Source: Pachypanchax playfairii
Lineage: Eukaryota; Chordata; Actinopteri; Cyprinodontiformes; Aplocheilidae
Length of the DNA: 64,000 bases
Assembly (NCBI GenBank): GCA_006937955.1
Contig: SSNP01000084.1
Coordinates: 901,090-965,089 of the forward strand
Direction: 5' to 3'
This document shows, in pieces, positions 1 to 12,300 of the stretch. Numbering within the stretch: the stretch's first letter is position 1; the number at the start of each line of letters is the position of its first letter. The position numbers and the translations under genes were made by a program. The notes below the pieces were generated by a model. That model ran no database searches and was not told the DNA's origin. It saw nothing but the letters and a program-made list of their open reading frames with translations.

Positions 1-924
1 ATTTCAGGTTTGTTTTATGGCTGTTAGCTATGACACAGTCATCAATGAGGCCGTGTTTGAACATGCCCTCAAATCATATTCAGTAGGACCCTGTGAGCTT
101 ACAAGAAAACTTGCTTTAGTTGTTCACAACTTGTTTAACACCCTGGCCACACCTTTTTTGTGTTTTATTTTCTCATAGTTTTAAAGATCTCTTTGCATCT
201 TCTTTTTTTCCCCAACTAAAAAACAGCATGAAACAAATGATAACAACATTTTAAAGGTTAAAAACAGCAGCATGTTCAAAGAAGTCTTCGTTTTCTTTTT
301 TTTTTTTAAGTCTCCCGTGGTGTTTTCTGTCTAAAGTTGGATTTAGAGGATCAGCGTCGGCACACGGCTGTAATTAATCTGATTAATTGATTCTTAGATT
401 TATCAGTTTAGGCTTTAGGTCGGCATGTTGTTGGTAAGATTCAAGCAAACCTCAAGCGCTCTCTCACCATGTCAGTCTACATGAAAACAACTGATGTAGA
501 GTGTTTGATTGTTTTCAGTTTGTCTGTTTTTCACTACAAACAAACAGAACTGAGCTTATTATCCCTTATTTCCTTCCCTATGTTAAATCCTCTTAGAATA
601 TTTGCTCATTATTTCCTGTTTTTTGAGGCATAAACTAATATTACCAAACTAGATCCTTGTTTCGTTTTTTCCGTGACGATGTATCATCATGCATTGAATT
701 ACACACCGTACAGGAATGCCTGTCTGCTCACGTATTCACCAATTTTCTCCTAAGCTCTGTTTTATTGCATCATGTCTTTTATCATTTTTCTGAACATATC
801 ACCTGTGATTTTAGATGCGTTATGGGTGAAGTGAACTTGGACACATAAGAAGTGAAGGACAGAAGAAGCAGGAAAAAGCTGTGAACCCGTTTCTCACACT
901 TTTCGCTGGTGATTATAAAACACC
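1..924. other. Upstream flank of the FERM gene
   Basis: AT-rich sequence without a convincing exon, repeat or RNA gene. It presumably holds the promoter and 5' untranslated region of the FERM-domain gene that starts at 925. A pyrimidine-rich run ending in AAG near 295-310 is not followed by an open coding exon. A TATAAAA string lies about ten bases before the ATG, which is too close to the start codon to be read confidently as a TATA box. Confidence 0.5.
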
Positions 925-3900
925 ATGTCTGTGTCTGCTAAACAGGAGCGAACCGTCTGCGTTCTCCTCCCAAACAAAAGCCAGTTGGACATCAGCGTCG
1001 GGGTAATCGTTTATTATTACTCTCTATATGTCTTATATGTCTTTAAATGCTGATTTTGGTTATTTTCTCTAATTGCTTTAGTTAAAGACTACGGGACAGG
1101 ATGTTTTTAATCGTGTCGCGGAGCTTCTTGGAATCAAAGAGTTACACTTCTTTGGTTTGACGGTGCTCAGAGGTAAGAACATTAATAGTTACTCAAACGT
1201 GATTCCTATTCTCACTGTAGGTTAAATTACTGCAGTAGTACTTGTTTACATAGTTTTAAAAGCAGTTTTTTTTATAATTTCAGTAAAACAAACGATCCTG
1301 GCCAGTTGTTTTGCCTAATCGATTAGTATAATCCACTTTAGATGCAGAACAAAGTCCTGAGCTTTCTGTTTCCAGTGTTCCTGTTTTCACAAATACGTTG
1401 AAATGCCTCAGTAATCTTGTGTGGCTCACCGCATGAACAAACAGGCTTTTGTTTTTGTGGTGTTGGTTCAGTGATCACTTGGGCCTGGATTCCTGCAATA
1501 TTAACTTCATTAATCCTGGAATGCACCCTTGCATTCCTCCACCACACTGAGGAGGGATGGGTTGATGACGGGAAGAGGATTGTGGGAGTAGAGGTGGGAA
1601 AAAAAGAGGTTTAGGGAAGGGGCGATGGATGGGGGGGATCTGTCATGACACATGCTGCTCCTCTCGTCTGTTACTCCAAGGCCTTAGCGAGGGAGGTGAC
1701 GTGAGTCTGAGTGGGAAGATGAGATAGATGGAGCATGTTGGGAAACAGCTTAGTGAGTGTGTTCCTGTTCCACGGCTGAGTAAAGAGAAAGACGGGGGTC
1801 AGAAGGAGTCATGACTCAGAACCATGCAGCGAGTTGCACCACGTCCTCGTGTGAGGGATTTTTTATTGCACGTCCTGTTTATTCTCACTAAAACATCATT
1901 GACACAAAGTGTTGAATTCAACTGGTTTTCTATTTTATTCACTTTAATATCTATAATTTCTCAAATTAAAACTTAATGTGACTCATCGCTTCCTGTTCCA
2001 CTGAAAAAAGAAGAATAAGGTCTTTCTCTCTAACCCTAATGAATCCTGTTGTCTGGCAGATTTTACGCTTTGTTACTTTATTGTTTCCTTACTGTCGTCT
2101 TTTCTTTTTTTCCCCCCCGGTTTTCTAAATCCATCCTAGACAATGAGCACGTATTTTTAGACATGGAAGAGAAGCTGATCAAGTACTTTCACAAGGAATG
2201 GAGGCAGGATTCAGGAAAGGTAAAGAAACATGCTGCCATGTTTAAACTTAGCACAGCATGAAGGTGAATGAAAATCTAGAAGGTGATTCTGACACGTTTG
2301 TCCACAGGGATCGCCGAGAAGACACTTTCCTCTGCTGCTCTTCCTCAAAGTCCAGTACTATATTGAAAATGGGAGACTCTTTTGGTATGTCTGTCTTAAA
2401 TCCCCCTGTTTGCAGAATGTTTTGTAGCAAAGGCACCTTTTTATCCCAGTAATTACAGTCTGTTTGGTGCAAATGGTGATACGTTTTTGGTTTTGTGTTT
2501 GGTTCCAGTGAGAAAAAGGCGCGACATCTTTACTACTGTGACGTGCGGGAGCGAGTTTTGCGCTCTGAGTGCCGTCAGCAGGAGGAGGTGTATTTCCAGC
2601 TGGCAGGTTACGCTCTGCAGGCTGATTTCGGTGATCATCCGCTGCAGGGGGAGGGTGTGGACATCCCCCCTTATTTTGAACCCAAGGACTACTTTCCCCC
2701 CTGGGTAGGTCTTATTTCAAATATTTTTAAAAATCCTTATAGTATTTGAGTTTTCTGACCACTGCTGAAAACTTCTTTCTTTCTTTGCAGATTGTAGCAA
2801 AACGTGGTGTGAATTATCTCCTTTGCCATGGACCGAAGGTGCACCAGGAGCTGTGGGGGACGTCTGTTCGGGACGCCATCCTCTGCTTCATCAGGGACTC
2901 GTGTCAGTTGGAGGACGTCCCGGTCACGTTTTACAGATTGCAAAAGGTCTTTGTTGTTTTGTGTCTTGTGGATCAAAACTGGTTATTTATGTCTTTTGTT
3001 TATATTATTATGTAGTTAAATAAAGTTTATTCACCTTCCTGTGGTGAAAATATAACAAATAAACACAAAAACAATTTCAGTTATGTCAAAAATGGCTGTT
3101 ACGTAACCCTCCTTTTCCTGTATCTTATCTACCACATTCAGAGCAGCTCATATTTTGAAAACTCTTCCATCTATAATATCTGCAATATGTTCTCACTTGA
3201 AATTAGTTGTCAGTATCAGCTCAGTGTTTTCCAGTGAAGTAATGGGGAGGGTTAGCTGTGAAAAAAGTTATCTGAGCCCCTCGAATGCCTTTCTGACGTC
3301 TCATCTTTCACTTGTTTTCAGGACAAAAAGGAGGAAAGAGGAACAGCGTTACTTGGTCTGACCCTGCGTGGAATGCAGGTTTATCAGGTGTGTGTGTGTG
3401 TGTTGTTAATGCACAGTGTGCACGTCACCACGTGTACACAAGAAATGATCCTGTGTTAAGCCCAAGATCCAGTCTTTGACTTGCAGTGTTAGGAATGTGT
3501 GGGATCGCCACCAGCAGCAGTCTGTCAGGAGATAACCGCCTGCTGTGCCTGTCAGATGTTTGATCTGTCCATCAGGGGCCATCTGGGGCGGGGGGGCGGG
3601 GGGGATTAACACACCAGGCCTGACTCATTTAAAAGCAACCAGACTGTGAGATACCTTGAAGCCATTTTTTTAGTCCAGATGGCTCCAAAAAGGCAGTTAC
3701 TTATTGATGAATGGATTATTTAAAAAAAAAAATCTGTTAATTAAATGTCTGTGTGTTTCTAGGAGGTGAACAACATGCGACAGCTGTTATATGACTTCCC
3801 TTGGTCACATGTTGGTCGTCTAACTTTCCTGGTACAGAGACTTCTCATTTGCTCATTTCCATTCCTCCTTCACTTTTAAGTGGAATCCTTGTAATTATTT

Positions 3901-5161
3901 AATGAGAATTTATAATACGTCGTCCCGTTCAGGGGAAGAAATTTGAGATCCAGCCAGATGGTTTGCCGTCAGCCAGGAAGCTGGTGTACTACACCTGCTC
4001 ATCGTTCCGCTCCCGCCACCTCCTCCTGCACCTGAGCAGCAGCCATCAGCTTTACCTCAGCCTCCAGCCAGCCCTGAGACACCTGCGTCAGCTGCAGGAG
4101 AGCAAAGGTTGGACGTTTAGTGGAACGTTGTCCAAATAAAGTTTTATTTTGACATTTATTTGTAATTCAAAATTTTTTATTTTAGAAAAGAAGTGTTACA
4201 GAGAGTCGTACATCAGCGATGACCTGGATTTAGACCCACCGGGCAGCGAAAGCAGCCCCGGTCTGTCTCGACACTCCACCGGCAGCTCCGGGATTGAAGC
4301 AGATGCTCGCCTGCACAGCATCTGCACAGAGGTGACCTCGGTGGAGGGAGATGGTCGACGGCAAGGAGAAACCTGCCTGAGCTCCGCGACCAGCTGCAAC
4401 AGCACAGGCAGCAAAGATCAAGTAGAAGATCATCAGTGGCGAGAAGAAGGTGAGAATGATTGGCTGTAGAATAAAACTGGTCATGAGAGCTGCTGTTGAC
4501 TGAATCTAGAGTCGTTGCTTTTTCTAGAGCTGAAGACCAGAGTTCAGAGTTCAAGAGATGTTCTTGTTGCTGATCCTGATGAGATGTTCCAGCTGGCTGA
4601 TCGTCTGGAGGGAATGTCGGTAGATTGTGTCTCCTCAGACATTCAAACAGCAGGTAACAGTGATGCACCATCCTCATCAAGTAAACACAACTGCTTTTAT
4701 TCTGAAATTATTTGTCTTTGGCTCCACAGAAAGCAAAGGGAGTCTCCCAGCTGCTGGTAAAGACACCAGAATGTTACCCAACAATGAAAGGTTAAAACAG
4801 GTCAGTCATGTGTTCCTAACCGAACTCCTTTAGGTTTCCTTGTGGCGTTACCTCAGTGTTACATTTCCACTCATCATCTTTCCAGATACTGAAATCCAGA
4901 GAGCAGGTTTGGGTGGATCAGCACAGCCACAGTCTAAATGACATCCGGGTGTCCTCGTCCCCTGCACCCCTCGTGACAAGGCAGCAACCTGATTCCTCAT
5001 ACAACTGCACCTTTGGGCTCCCAGATGGCCCCCCAAGCCCACAGACTCCTGTTGATCACAGTTATTACCCCTTTCTGCACAGCCAATCGAAACCTTCCTT
5101 CTACGGACGCAGATCCAGGGACATGCTAAACGGTGATCAGTTCCTAGAATTCATATTCTGA
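925..5161 (+). CDS. frmd1: FERM domain-containing protein, FRMD1/FRMD6 type
   Basis: Coding exons: 925-1002, 1082-1172, 2140-2219, 2308-2384, 2509-2704, 2791-2946, 3322-3387, 3763-3831, 3933-4107, 4186-4449, 4528-4653, 4730-4800, 4886-5161. All junctions are GT-AG and in phase, giving about 574 residues, complete at both ends. Residues ~10-320 form a FERM domain: ubiquitin-like lobe with TVCVLLPN and HFFGL; middle lobe with VQYYIENGRLF and YFEPKDYFPPW; PH-like lobe with LYDFPWSHVGRLTF and GKKFEIQPDGLPSARKL. The tail has the family block YRESYISDDLDLD followed by LSRHSTGSSGIEADA, and HSLNDIR near the end. Known: FRMD6 (Willin) acts at the apical membrane upstream of Hippo signalling, and FRMD1 is its paralogue. 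The protein departs from remembered FRMD6 throughout and is shorter, so I prefer FRMD1; a divergent FRMD6 copy is the alternative. The start was chosen because LLPN follows at the family's usual distance. The C-terminus FLEFIF resembles a PDZ ligand, as in FRMD6. Confidence 0.88.
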
Positions 5162-6190
5162 ACTCACTACATTGATCAATAAGCCTCTTGTTTTACTTCA
5201 TGTACAGTGCAACTTATTACAGATGTTGCTAGTGTTTGAAAGTCTTGGTGTTTTGTACAACAGGATCCTTCATATTACAGATAGATTGACTTCATGCTTC
5301 TTCCAAAAGATTTTTGAATGGATAGAAAACTCCTGCAGCAATAAACAGATCATATTTATTACAGTTGTATATTTTGTACATTTTACTTGCACTAAAGTGG
5401 CCTATTATCAAACATCTGAACATACCTGTTCAACTTTGTTGTTTTTTTGTAAATTGTCCAAATTCTCTAAACTGTTTCACTAAGTTGTGCCTAAATGTCA
5501 CGATACTGACATTTTTAATTCTATGTAACACTGTGGTTCATGTTTTTTGATATTGAAAAATCTTGTTAACTGTTTTATGTTTATATTTTGAAGTTTCAAA
5601 AAGCCACTGTGCAAACAATTATGCTTCTGTATTTAAAAAAAAAAAAAAATCCCATCTTATGGTTTATTAAATGAGCATTTTCCTGTTTTTTTTTTGTTTT
5701 TTTTTGAATGCCACAGTGGTTACTGACATGGATAATGTGACCTTTCGCAGCTGGCAGTGCCGTCATCCAAAGCTTTACCATGCTTGACAGTCCTGCCTCG
5801 GTTTTAATTACTAGACTAAAGTATTAATTGTGAAGCACTATTTCTGTAATCAGTAATCTGCTGCGTTTTGTGTTATGTAACTCTTCAACAAACAGCCTTT
5901 GTATTTTTTCCTTCTTTATTTTCCTCATAAGACATTTCTACAGTTTTTTTATTGGTAATAAAAATGAACTGATATCACATAAACTCAGTAAAAAAATGTG
6001 ACCAATGCCTTTTAAACAAATATATCTTTTTTATTAAAAATACTGTTTTATACTTGTAAAAATAAATTTACAATGTCATGTAATTACACTGGGAGGCTTT
6101 TTTGTTTCATACTGATATTTATTTATTTATTTATTTATACAGACATACCTACATTATATATAAAGTGTACATATGTATTTTGTTTCTTTT
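5162..6190 (+). other. 3' untranslated region of the FERM gene and short intergenic spacer
   Basis: AT-rich sequence after the FERM gene stop. It has possible polyadenylation signals AATAAA at 5957-5962 and 6061-6066, and an ATTT-type microsatellite at about 6117-6140. No other gene is visible. Given only about 1.2 kb between the FERM stop and the tarbp1 ATG, most of it is probably 3' untranslated region. Confidence 0.5.
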
Positions 6191-6194
6191 TCGC

Positions 6195-6240
6195 ACGTAT
6201 CGCGAGAGTTTGACGTTACGTAAGCGGAAGTTTACATTCT
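6195..6240 (+). promoter_or_regulatory. Probable TATA-less tarbp1 promoter core
   Basis: About 100 bases before the tarbp1 ATG the AT-rich spacer gives way to a dense cluster of CpG-containing motifs. These are a CGCGAGA element (6201-6207), TGACGTTA (6211-6218, half cAMP-response element), the palindrome TTACGTAA (6216-6223, bZIP type) and GCGGAAGT (6224-6231, ETS/GABPA type). Such combinations are common at housekeeping promoters, which fits a tRNA-modification gene. The motifs are seen directly; their use as a promoter is inferred. Confidence 0.5.
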
Positions 6241-6335
6241 ACTAGGGGAAAACGTGTCGCTGATGGCATCTTTCAGCTGAGAGCCGGTTGTTGGATACAG
6301 GTTCGGCCCAGACGAACCTAAACAATAAATAAACC

Positions 6336-9300
6336 ATGTGTTCTGTTCTGGTGACCGCGGTTCTAAGCAGCTCTCCTGACCTCGACCTTCTGTTTGAATC
6401 TTTGTGCTGGTCCGGTGAGTCGTGGCCGGAGACGGAACGTGTCGAGGCGCTAACAGCTCTGATAGCAGGACTCCGACCAGTTCTCACTGACTCTGATTCA
6501 ACTGCGCTTCCATGTGAAAAGAAAAGCTGCATTCAGGAGAAAATCGAGTCGATCATCTGGTCGAAATGTCTTCCGTTTCTCTCCAAACTGTCAGCTGAAG
6601 CAGGGGATGAGACACGATGCAGGGAAATCACAGCTGCTGCCTGCAAACTTCTGTCTGTTTGTGTCGTTATGTGCAGCCAAGACGTGCAGAGGCGAGTTAT
6701 CATGTCTGTACTGCTGTCATTCCAGTCATCAGAAGAGGGTCAGGAACATCTCAGTGTTCAGGTGGCCTCTGAAGTCTTGGCAGCTCTCATACCTGTCCTG
6801 ACACTGGATGAGCAGCTCACTCTCAGCATCTTGAATTCTGCTTTGAACTCCATCAGATCGCTTTCTGACGCACCACTGGTCTCCAAGATCACAGTCCGGA
6901 TCCTTTTAACTTTGCTTCAGTGCAGCAACAACAGATTGAGCAGCATCCTGAAGCTCATCCTGGATGATCTGTGCAGCTGGCACTCCTCTGACTGCTCTCC
7001 TGTGGTTACAGAGCGGACCCTGCTGGGTTTCACCGTCCTGTCAGACCACTTCCTGAAGCCACACGGCTCCCCTGACCCCCGTCTGTCTCTTCAGTTCTGG
7101 AGGATCATTCAGGATGGACTGGTTCACAGAGATGGTGTGTCACGTAAGAGAGCTCTGTACCTGTTGAAAAGGTGCGCAGCTCTGTCAGAGGAGGAGGGAG
7201 GGCTCGACTGTTCACACTCTGAAACCGAGGAAGGTAAAAGTGCAGCAATGAGACACCTTTAAGTGTAAAATATCTTTTTTTTTTTAATAAACTTTGTTCT
7301 CTTTTTGACCCTTTTGCAGAGGAGAGGTTGTTCCAATGGGCCCCCGATCAGAGCAGACAGCTCAGAGAGTTTTGGGAGGATTATGCACTTGTGATGGAGA
7401 CGCTGGAGGAAAACCAGGTAAGAGATCCAGAGAGGGCGGGGCTTAGTGATCCTTTTCTGAGATGTTATGTTAAAGATTTGTCCTCTGCAGATTCACGTCA
7501 TCCGTCCAGTTTTAAACCGAATAGACACACTGATCCAAACAACAGTGAAGGACAGTGCAGGTAACGGCAGCTTTAACTGTATTACTGTTTTATACTGGAA
7601 CGTGTTTCCTTTTACCTGTAAATTCAACAGAGTACTGAGTGTGTGTGTGTTGCAGCTTCAGGCCGAGGCCTCTTCCACCCGTCATGGCTGCTGTGTGTGT
7701 ACCAGCGCATGTTCCACAGTGAGAATAAATCCTTACTGAGAGAGGGAGTGTGTCATCTTCTGGAGCTGCAGGTCCTCCAGCAGCAGGACTTTGCTTTAGC
7801 CTTTTCTCAGGTGCACGTTACTCCCTGTCATTCAGTTTTACACAAGTAATCTGATTACTTTCCATCTGTTTGAGAAACTTCTTTTGTTGCTTTGTAGTTT
7901 GTTGTTGGTCCTTTTATGGAGGCTCTTTCTGAAGCATCACTCTTCTGCAGGTGAGGATTTAGAATCAAACCACAGCGCTGCAGTTCTTCTGCTTTTAGTT
8001 TTAACAGAAGTTTCCTCTCGTAGGTCGGCAGGTCAGAGTGTAGGAGACTGTCCCGAGCTGGCGGTCAAACTCCAGGTCTTCATGTCCACCTTCTTCCACA
8101 GCCTTCCATCAGAAGAGAGAGGTGCAAGAGAAGAACAACAATCAAAGCTGTGAATTAAATACTCGTTCATTTCTGATTGTTTCTGTTTGTCTCTAGGTCA
8201 CGTGTTGCTTCAGCTGATTCAGCAGCTTGGGTCTAAGCACTGGTGCGCTGTACCCCTCCTCTTCATCTGTCAGGCTCTGTCCACACTCTCCCCGAGTCCG
8301 CTGCTGAGGATCGGCGGGCTCACCGCTCTCAGGTAGCTCGGTGTGATACTGTGTCAAAGCTTGTTAGGATAAACATGGAGGCTAATTATTGGTGCTTTTC
8401 TTTGCAGAGAGGTGCTGCGGTGCACCATGATCACCCATCAGGTCCTGCTGAGAGGAGCTGCTCAGTGCTTTTTGTTAAAGAGCGCCCTCTGTCTGACAGC
8501 AGTGGTAAAACAAAAAAAAAATCATTTTTTATACTGTTGTGTATTTCAGTTTTTTTACCATCTCACATTTAAAGTATCAAATATTAAAATGATTTCTTTT
8601 TTTCCTGTTCCAGAGTGAAGTGACCCTCGATGATGTGTTTAGTTTCCTGGCAGATTTTCATGCAGATGAATCTCTGTGTCGGGGGACGGAGCTCTGGAAT
8701 CAGGTTCGCTGTCCGACAGTCAGCGTACATCGAACGCTACATTTCAGAAGCTGAATGATTGTTTCTCTTATCCTAAAGTTGTGCGCTTGGATTTCGGAAC
8801 ACGAAGGCAGTTTCAAGCCCAGAAAAATGGCTGAAAATGTAACCGATGCATTCCCAAAAATGGAAACCATCAGAGCTTATGTTCAAGGAGAAATACTCGC
8901 CTACCTCCAGGTTCCAGCCAGCACAGGTAAATCTGGCGAAACGAATATTTTCACCCACAGAATTCATTATTCAGATCTCGTTTTCCTGCCGTACAGGTCG
9001 GTCTGAAAGGATACCGGACTCTAGAGAGGCGGATAAACTGGCCAGAGCCATTCTGCTGTGTGTGGATGTGGAGAGGTGCATGCTGGGAGCCGAGATCAGC
9101 AGCATCCTGGAGGTTCTGCTGTCTCCTCTGATGGACACGCTCAGCAGAATCAGCACCAATATCTACCTACCTGTGTGTAAGAGTGACAAGAGCCTGCAGC
9201 TTCTGCTCAGCCTGCTGCAGCTCGCTGTCGTACCGCGCTGTCAGCCGGATGGAGCGAAGGAAGGTTTGCAACCACACAACAGATTCACTCCTCTGTCAGT

Positions 9301-12300
9301 TCTAAAACACATGAAATAGAGACATATTAGTGTGTCTATTGATTGGTCAAGATTCCTTGTAAAGTCTTTTTTATCATTAAAGGTTACAGAGAACATAAAA
9401 GTCTTTTATTCTCTTCTTTTTACAGATCATGTGATGGTCGTCACAGAAACGCTGCTTCTTAAACACGCCGGTTCAATCCAGGAGTTTATCTTCAGGCGGC
9501 TGTGTGGTGAGCTGCAGGAGGTAAACAGCAAATCATCATCATCTAATTACAACGATGCCACAGATAAACTCGCGTGTCTTCACGTCGTTTTTTTCTTTTC
9601 TAAAGCTGTTCGACGTGGAGCGAGCGGAGCTGTATCTCCGTGTCCTGAGGCAGCTAGCCGTCGTGTGCAGTTCTTCGTCTCTGCACTGCGTTTACATGCA
9701 GCAGTCTTTGTTCCCGAAACTCATCAAGTACAGCCTCACAGTCTTACAAGAGCCGACCCAGCAGGTACACGACATGTTTATGCCCCGTCATCAGATTGAC
9801 TGTTTGACCCTAACCTTTATTTATTTATTTGTTTGTTTGTTTGTTTGTCAATAGATCCCGTCTGTGACAAACCAGGTGGTTAGAGCCATTAGCATGTCGT
9901 CTCTTGCAGCTGTCTGCAGCCTTATTGAACTGAAAGGGTTCAGCCTGCGATCAGAGTCACTGGAATCACTCAGCTGTTATTTCTACTCTCCGACGGACTC
10001 CTCGCAAAGCCAGGCGTCTCTGGGAAACGTCAATAAACGCCTGATGAAACCTCAGCTAGCAGAAGGTTTAAGGTTAACGGAAACACTCAATATAGAATGG
10101 AATAATAACATTTTAATGAACAAACATACTGTTTTTATTATAAACTGATGTAGAATTTTGTTTTATCAGTGACCTTGAGCTGCAAGGTGCTCTGCAGCAG
10201 GACTGGGGACGCATCGCTGCTGACTTTCTGCGGAACCAGTGGGTTTGTCTGAACTTCCTGGTTAAGACTGTCGGGATTCCCGAGTCTTTAGGGATGTCTG
10301 AGACTCTGAGTTGCAGCCTGGAGGCTTTGTCGCTGCTGCCCAGTGACCTGGTGCTGCCTGTGCTTGAGTTTATGAAGACGGCGTTGCCACAAGTGAGTCT
10401 CAGAGTCCAGCGGCAGTCGGATATCAGAGGAGAGCTGGAAGTAACAGTGTTTGTTTTTGATTCTAGTTGGTGCAGGATGAGGAGGGTCTCTGTGTGCGGG
10501 CGGTGACGCTGAGCTGGGAGCTCGTGCAGGCACTCAGTAGTAACGCTCACGATTTCTGGCCGGCGTTAAAAGCGTTCGTCTCCATGGCCTTTCAGCACCA
10601 ACTCCTCAAGCTGACACATACTGAAGCATCAACCCTCGTGGTCACTCTGAAACAGGTGACTCACACCAGACTGGAAGAACAGAGCTTTATATTCTCTATT
10701 ATCCGTTTTCTACATAAATGTTTGTTCTCAGATCGCCACAGATTTGTTGGAGCTGTCTCAGTCAAAAAGCGGCGTGTTTGGCGTGCTGCTTCAACACTGC
10801 TGTCAGACGTGGCTGCCCGAACAGCGAGGCCGCAGCAAGCAGGCCGACGCCGACTTCTCCTGCATTTTTAACCACGTTGACATAATCGCTGAAGCCTGCG
10901 TTTACGGGCCGATGTACAAGAGAGATCAACGGTCAGTTTTAAACAGCGTTTGTCAGATTCTTGTTTTCTCTCAACTTTAACTGTTTCATTTTTCACTTTC
11001 AAAGACTCGTTCAGGACGTCCATGTTTACGTGGAGCAGCTGGGTGAGAAGTGTGCAGCTAATGTTGTCGTTTCGAGGCGAGTGCGGTTTCTCTTTCATGT
11101 GCTGCTGAGAGTTAAAACCACTAGAGGTCGCTCTCCCTTTGTTTAACCGCTGCTCTCGTTCTGCAGTGATGACAGGGACGATCAGTTGCCCCGCACATGT
11201 GCGTTGGCTTTTCTTAACTGCCTGGATTCTTCTAATCAGCTGCACGGAAGGCTCATGGAGGAGTTAGTCATGCAGCTGCTGAAAAAGGTAAGAAAAGTTC
11301 CAAAATGGCTCTTGGAAATCCCAAAAAGATCCTTTTATTATGTGATATTAAAGGAAATAGATTGAATTAGATTAGATTGATGAAGTAAAACAGTCAGTTC
11401 TTCCATGTGCTGTCATGCTTTTGTTAGAATGCATTATGTATGCTAGTGTTTAATAACACAGGATTCACAGAAGGAAAAAGTATTTCTGATTAATCTGCAG
11501 ACTGCGTTGCATGTTTGGAAACAACTACACAGCTGCTCACAGTTTACCAGCAATAATATCAAAAATAAGCAAATGTTTAGAAATGAAAATACATTTTCAA
11601 TTGCCTTTTTTTCCACTGGGAAGATTCCAAACTTCTCTGAAAACAATAATCCTAAAGGGAAAATAAATCTCTTCCCAAACTTTGTGGATTTTAAAACATG
11701 TACGTTTTGAATCTTGTTGCGTTTACAGAACTTTTCTGGAACATTTCCCACGATCTCTCTCTAATCATCTCTCCATCTCTGCAGGATAACAATATATCAA
11801 AGTCTAAAATACGTTACCATAGCAACTCCCTGCAGCATCGAGTCAAAAACAGAGTATGGCAAACGGTGCTGCTGCTGCTGCCCAAACTGAGAGAGGAGTT
11901 TGTTACCACTCTGCTGAACCTTGTCTGTGAAGCTGGATTTTGCAGTAACCACGCCTCAGTCAAGTACCTGATTGAGTGGATAATTATACTTATCTTAGTC
12001 CGGTACCCGCAGCGTATCGACCAGTTCTGGACCTGCTTCAACCGGGTGAGTCTCTGGTTTATCCACCAATCAGAACAAACAGAAACACGAGTTGGTCACT
12101 TTATTTATTTATTTATTTATTTTTGTGCAGGATCATGAAAAAACCAAGACGAGTGTCTGCACCTTCCTGTCAGTCCTGGTTCATTTCAGTCTCATATATC
12201 CACATATTAAATATAAGGTAAAACTTTGATTGACATTTGCTCTGGTATAATCCTTCAGTATTCCAATAAATGTTTCCATAATTTGTGTGTTTAAGTCGGC

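Noticed and set aside
10065..10072. Earlier donor GTTTAAG at the end of tarbp1 exon 14
   Set aside because: It leaves the wrong phase for exon 15; the GTTAAC donor 7 bases later restores SDLELQ.
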